A stretch of 64,000 nt of DNA, from the NCBI GenBank assembly GCA_015501075.1, contig JADNYJ010000051.1, positions 62,001 through 126,000 of the forward strand, written 5' to 3'. This DNA is from Gymnopilus junonius. Lineage: Eukaryota; Basidiomycota; Agaricomycetes; Agaricales; Galerinaceae. Shown one piece after another: positions 59,369 through 64,000 of this stretch. The notes below the pieces were generated by a model that searched no databases, was not told the origin of the DNA, and saw only the letters and a program-made list of their open reading frames with translations. The position numbers and the translations under genes are program-made. How positions within the stretch are numbered: position 1 is the first letter of the stretch; every line of letters starts with the position of its first letter.

Positions 59369-61536
59369 GGTAGAGAAAAGCTTGATGTGGGTGGATTTCC
59401 CTGAAGTGTACCAAAGAGTAGAGGACCCCACATCCTCATTTTATAACTTGGACAAGGCGATTTTTCGGCTCCAACAATTGACGTGGGCATCGTACAGTAG
59501 AGCAGTATCGCGTGGATTATTGCATGGTGTTACGGTAGTTAGTCGGAATAGAAAACGGAAAGACCACTGAAAGCCAGTTGTGTCGTGTCGTGAAAGGAGT
59601 GAGATGAACGTTGGCAGCAAAAATAACATCAAAATAGAATTCCTCCGTTCTCCTCCCTCGGCCGCGTGCTCAGGGCACCTGACAGACAATTGAAAATTCA
59701 ATTACCACGTGGATACTAGATCGCAGTGATCCGGTACATCGTTGATTTTGATTTTGCAGAGGAAAAATCCCGGCCACCCAACTCACAGCATCTCAGTACC
59801 CGGCCCGCTCCATCTACGTATATGCGCAGAACTGAGGAGAAATAGACTCCAATCGATGTTCTTCTTCAAGTTGCCTACCTTCCTCAAATATTTGCGGCAA
59901 CATTCTCGTACTGGATTGAAATTTGAAACTACATACGAATGCCATCTAAGTCTAAGCCAAACCACTCCTGAGCTTTTGTTCAATGCAAATATATTATAGC
60001 GCATCGTCTGATCCACGTCAACTCTCTACGTCGTACATGTATAACCATTGGCAAGTCCCGAAAATATGCGACCACGATCCACGGAAGAACCCACCAGAAA
60101 GCCAAGGGGAGTCATCCACGAGGGAGCCACGAGGGAGCCACGCAGAAGAAAGCTAAGAACAGAATACGCTAGACGGATGATCAATGTCTATCGCATCTTT
60201 ATTAGGTATTTGCTGCGGCTGCTACTCTTTCGTTTCAGGATCTATTCATTTGAGCTTCCGGCTAGCTTGTATGGAGCGAGAAGAAAGCGCAGAAAGTCCG
60301 TCTGCCATAGAGCATGAAGGAACCGGAGAACTAATCAATCAAAGACACCCAATGACTCGAAGTTCTGAGCAACGACGGTCCGAGAACTGGCATGAAGGAT
60401 CAGTAGAGCCTCGATAGCTTGACGCTGCTTAATATTTTGTGTCCTTAAACTGAATATTCTTAATTGAAGCGGTTTCAAATCCGTTTCTGGAGATTTTTCG
60501 GAAGCAAAGGCTTTTACTCATCAGCTGTCGAGTTCTCAGTCCCGAGTACGAATTTCTAATGTTCAGTTTTTTGTTTTCCATACTGTCCAGTAGGTCTCAA
60601 AAAAAGATCAAGACAGAGAAGAGAAGAGTCTTCTCTTAGCCATTAGAATACCACTTTACCTGCTGTCGCATTCAAATCGATTGGCTCGTAAAGAGCACGG
60701 AGAGGAGAGGCGATGTGCACAGACGAGAACCAGCGATATCCAAACGAAGACCTGATGTGGGCCCGCTTCTTAAGATGCTAACTAGGTTTGACTTGAAGTT
60801 TCTTTTTATTATATTGACGAACTTTCGTATTCCCTTTCACATTCAATTTCTGTGAAGTTTATTTTGTTTTACATCGGCTGTCGTCGCTGAGTGGCTAGTC
60901 AAAGTCTTTGACAATAAAAATAGAGACTGGTTCGACTGATAATCCGACCGCCCAGCTTACTTCCGAATCGGTGTCCAAAAGTATATAATCTCATATTAGT
61001 GGTAAGTAGTAGCGGCGCAAAGTGAGCGTCGGTCCCCGGCTCGTTTATAAGTATATATCGCAATACACACATGCAAGCATACTATCGTCTATCGTACCCG
61101 CACCCATTTCTATAGGCTGGTCATAGTGATAGGCTCTGCCTGAGGCCGCTCGTCGCTAACCTTCAGTTAACTCCTACTGGCGGCCTGTGAGCTTAAGACA
61201 CCAGAAGACACCGTGGGAGGGATTCGGACAAGATTCGGACTAACCATTTTAGGAAGCTTGAGTCGCTTGAATCCCCCGCGATCAAGTTGCGCTTAGACTC
61301 AGAGTGGCCCTGCCTGTCCTACCACTTCCTCTGTCTTCATCCTCATCTAGGCTTACTGCCATCATTGCTCTTTCTCTAACCCATACGATGCTTATTACGT
61401 CTCGATGCATATTTATTCTCTCTCCAAATCCAGCTAAAGCTTCGTGATTTGTCCAAGGTCCGACTCTACAACGATGCTGTGCACAAGACACCTCAGGGTC
61501 CTCAATAAAGACCGGACAAACGAAGACAAGCTGGAG
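59369..61536. other. Gene-poor interval of about 2.2 kb
   Basis: The first few hundred bases are the esterase promoter. Beyond that, open frames up to 89 codons show no family motif or splice logic. A segment near 60880-60960 faintly resembles a tRNA (GAGTGGCTAG, GGTTCGACT), but no acceptor stem forms. Nothing supportable was found. Confidence 0.4.
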
Positions 61537-63619
61537 ATGCTCCTCTTCTTTGCAGTGCTTAACCTCTTTCAGATTTCTGCTCTGGCTATACCCCTCTCTT
61601 TTCTTTCGAAGAGACACTGATCCGGCAACATTTGCTCCACTGGCGCCCTGTGCATGTCCTGACCAACGTTCAACATGGGACATTCTTTGGAGTCGCCTCT
61701 CGACGATTTTTGCATGTTCTTGGGTCTCTGTTCATCCCAATGTACCCGGCCCCAAAGAAACACGTAACTGGATAGTGTTACGTCGACTGGAGTTGATGCT
61801 TTGGGCGCTGCTCCAGAAATGATCATTCTTTGGGCGATGAGGCAGTGGTTTGGAGCTCGAAATCTGGCACACTTATGGCATGGTGCGAAAACGTTACACG
61901 ATCTTAAAGCTGTTTAATTCTCATTCATCCTTCGTCGACAGAAAAGGGTTGGACGAAAACACACGGCTATTTCGTCCAGATGGGAGGTTTCATGTTGTAT
62001 GAAGGAAGCGCCGCACAGGGAGTACTTTCCGCAGAACGACTGAGAGCGCTTTATGAAGACGGCCAAATCGATTTCCCAACCATCACGGAGGAAGAGATCA
62101 AGAATCGTAGCAAGGCTGATGCTTTTGCCAAGACATTCGTTATCGGACAGACAACATGGTTCATAGCACAGTGCCTGGCACGAGGTGTCCAAGGGCTTAA
62201 CTTGACTGAACTTGAGCTAGTCACAGTTGCTTTCGCCTTTCTTAACGCGTTCATGTACTTCTTGTGGTGGAATAAGCCTCTCGACGTCCAGTCGTCTGCA
62301 CCTGTATTCCTTCTTGCTACCACCAAAGAAAGTCCAAGGGAGGTCAAACCAATAGCATTGAGTGAGTCTTGGTCCCATATTAAGCTGATGCAGACACTGA
62401 TTACGATATCTAAATAGAAAAAATAGTCAGCCTTGACATTAATACACTTTTCTACTATGCGCTTTCCATTGCCGCTTCTATTTCTTACGCGATTTCAGGG
62501 AGTTACAATCTTGTGAAGGACAAGGGCTACTTCCGGTTGACTTACGGCATTCTCATACTTGGTCCAGCAAGAATGGTCGTTCTAATGTTTACTCGACTTG
62601 ATAAAATGATGGAAACCAACACGACAACAGCAATTGACGAAGGTCAGATGAGGGTGGCCACTTTCTATGCTTTGCACACTGTCGGCTTGGAGTTGCGCCA
62701 GATCCTTTGCATCGCGTCCATTATTGCTGTAGCGTTCGGTGCTATTCACTGTGCGGGGTGGACTTTAGTATTCCCATGCCGCAGAGGCTTTGATATAGCA
62801 GGTTTCGTCACCATTACTCCTCAATGTTCGCTGGGAGTACTCTCGGCATTTTGATTGAGAGGGTACGTTACCCTTGGATTGAAGACCTATTTGGCATGGC
62901 AGGAACCTTCATTAGCTTCTTTGTCCTTTTGGCACTTCCACTATATGTAGTGGCACGGCTCTCTTTATTGATCGAGGCACTCACACTGCCGGCAAGGGTG
63001 GATATTGTGGTCTGCAGATTCCTTGCAGAATCAATTGTCATGACACATTGTATTACAAGTTGCAGAATGTATACCTTTCCGTCGGATCTGCCAGTTGCAG
63101 AACACAAATAAAATCTTAAGATAATTTAAAGTTCTGCCACGATTTTGTCTCGGATCTGCCGAATGCTGAACTTATTGTTTAGTACGGCTTCTGCTTATAT
63201 TCTGGTAAGATTCTGAAATTTAGTTGAATGAAATGTTCTGCATGATGCAAAATGTGAAAAATTACTAGATATGGAAATTTTTATAATTCATTCTGGTCAA
63301 ATTCTATTCATATGCTGCAGTTTGCAGATTTCTACCAGAAGCCGCCCTAAACAATAAGTTCAGCACTTGGCAGATTTGATACAAAATCATGGCAGAACTT
63401 TAAATTATCTTAAGATTTTATTTGTGTTCTGCAACTGGCAGATCCGACGGAAAGGTATACATTCTGCAACTTGTAATACAATGTGTCACGACAATTGATT
63501 CTGCAAGGAATCTGCAGACCACAATATCCACCCTTGCCGGCAGTGTCATCAGTTTGAGAGCACTTCCTCCTGGTGCTTTAGCGGCCGTGAAATGGACATC
63601 TTTTGTGCCGCATATCTAA
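61537..63619 (+). pseudogene. Decayed Agaricomycete multi-span membrane protein gene, disrupted by a transposon
   Basis: The sequence resembles a lineage-specific integral membrane family whose function is unknown. Recognised blocks are TWDILWSRLSTIFACSWVSV then HPNVPGPKETRNW, MIILWAMRQWFGARNL, EKGWTKTHGYFVQMGGFMLY, the AFLNAFMYFLWWNKPLDVQ span, LPLYVVARLSLLIEAL and, after the insertion, SLRALPPGALAAVKWTSFVPHI with stop at 63617-63619. Several lesions are visible. One base appears lost near 61815. About four bases are lost near 62775 (before HAAEALI). An in-frame TAG follows near 62798 where the family has Trp. A 562-bp element sits at 62984-63545. A signal-peptide-like start (MLLFFAVLNLFQISALAIPL, ATG 61537) is in a different frame from the next block, so the true start is uncertain. 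Confidence 0.65.
62984..63545. mobile_element. CACTA-like non-autonomous element inserted in a gene
   Basis: A 562-bp element with inverted repeats of about 205 bp (62984-63190 and 63339-63545) that differ at only a handful of positions. The ends are CACTGCCGGCAAGGG and the complement. The target TCA (62981-62983) is duplicated at 63546-63548. Removing the element and one TCA leaves the host gene's frame continuous (IEAL into ISLRALPPG). The core of about 150 bp is non-coding. Its first 15 bases match those of the foldback element at 39226 at 13 positions. Confidence 0.88.
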
Positions 63620-64000
63620 AATCTGGACTGTATGGCCTCTGGTGCGTCTTTGGAGATCGATGAATACCATTTACTGATGATAACCCCCAGATATCGCCTG
63701 CATTACATTCACGTGGTGCTTGATATTTTGGCGTAGCTACATGCTCCATTTTACATATACAGTCATCCACCGGTTAATACCACACTTTTGACACGCATTT
63801 ATTTCAACCGATTCAACTCAGTTTCTTTTTGTAGCATATGTGCCAATATATTCTGCATATTGTATCACAATTTGAGGGCAGCTGGACAAGCTTTCATTGA
63901 AGGGCATGCTGGCCAAAAAGGTGCATTTTTCAGATTTAACCGAAAATGGGGATTCCCGGTAGTGGCACGCCCATGTTTGCTCACCAATATCCATCTAAAT
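63620..64000. other. Window end, no gene seen
   Basis: About 380 bp after the membrane-protein remnant. I see no open frame with a motif and no repeat shared with the rest of the window. Confidence 0.35.

Noticed and set aside
60883..60960. tRNA-like segment (GAGTGGCTAG, GGTTCGACT)
   Set aside because: No acceptor stem or consistent anticodon stem can be formed.
62868..63107. Frame within the 62984-63545 element, repeated near 63422
   Set aside because: It is the two arms of the inverted repeat read on opposite strands.

Overview
The window looks like nuclear DNA of a basidiomycete fungus, most likely an Agaricomycete. Nearly every gene is cut by many short introns (about 50-70 nt, GT..AG, occasionally with 11-30 nt exons). 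The gene set fits this: a WOPR regulator, a class II fungal-type P450, a CE5 esterase with a fungal CBM1, and HMG-CoA reductase with a sterol-sensing domain. No sign of a viral, plasmid or bacterial replicon was seen.

Layout. 1-3.8 kb: the 3' end of exocyst SEC5, then an RMD1/DUF155 gene. 6.4-7.8 kb: a WOPR (Gti1/Pac2) transcription factor on the minus strand. 9.5-14.5 kb: a DNAJC11-type mitochondrial J protein and a MutY/MYH DNA glycosylase, both minus. 15-16.3 kb: an F-box-like protein. 18.5-23.1 kb: ERV29/SURF4 cargo receptor and ENP2/NOL10 ribosome-biogenesis factor. 23.6-25.8 kb: a zinc alcohol dehydrogenase (minus). 26.2 kb: an intron-containing tRNA-Thr(AGT). 26.4-31 kb: LYS2 aminoadipate reductase, carrying many single-base frameshifts. 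31.3-34.7 kb: a GNAT-like protein and ribosomal protein eL42. 35-38.9 kb: a coiled-coil protein and a decayed paralogue. 39.2-45 kb: an accessory stretch with a foldback element, a P450 gene and a nested pair of terminal-inverted-repeat elements. 45-49.3 kb: mostly non-coding. 49.3-57.6 kb: HMG-CoA reductase, an HNH-like conserved protein and a recent partial duplication of HMG-CoA reductase. 58.3-59.4 kb: a secreted acetylxylan esterase with CBM1. 61.5-63.6 kb: a decayed membrane-protein gene interrupted by a 562-bp element.

Most intact genes are housekeeping functions (secretion, ribosome biogenesis, DNA repair, lysine and sterol synthesis) with no evident shared pathway. HMG-CoA reductase and the P450 are several kb apart with unrelated material between, so I do not call a metabolic cluster.

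The most interesting structure is a set of non-autonomous DNA transposons. Two unrelated-looking elements (39226-39894 and 62984-63545) share the termini CACTGCYGGCARGGG and each is flanked by a 3-bp target duplication, so they probably use the same CACTA-like transposase. One has disrupted a gene whose frame can be seen to continue on both sides. A third element with about 187-bp inverted repeats and a 9-bp duplication sits inside an older element. A second notable pattern is that LYS2, HMG-CoA reductase and the esterase carry frameshifts that are almost all single-base losses, which looks more like consensus-sequence error than gene death.
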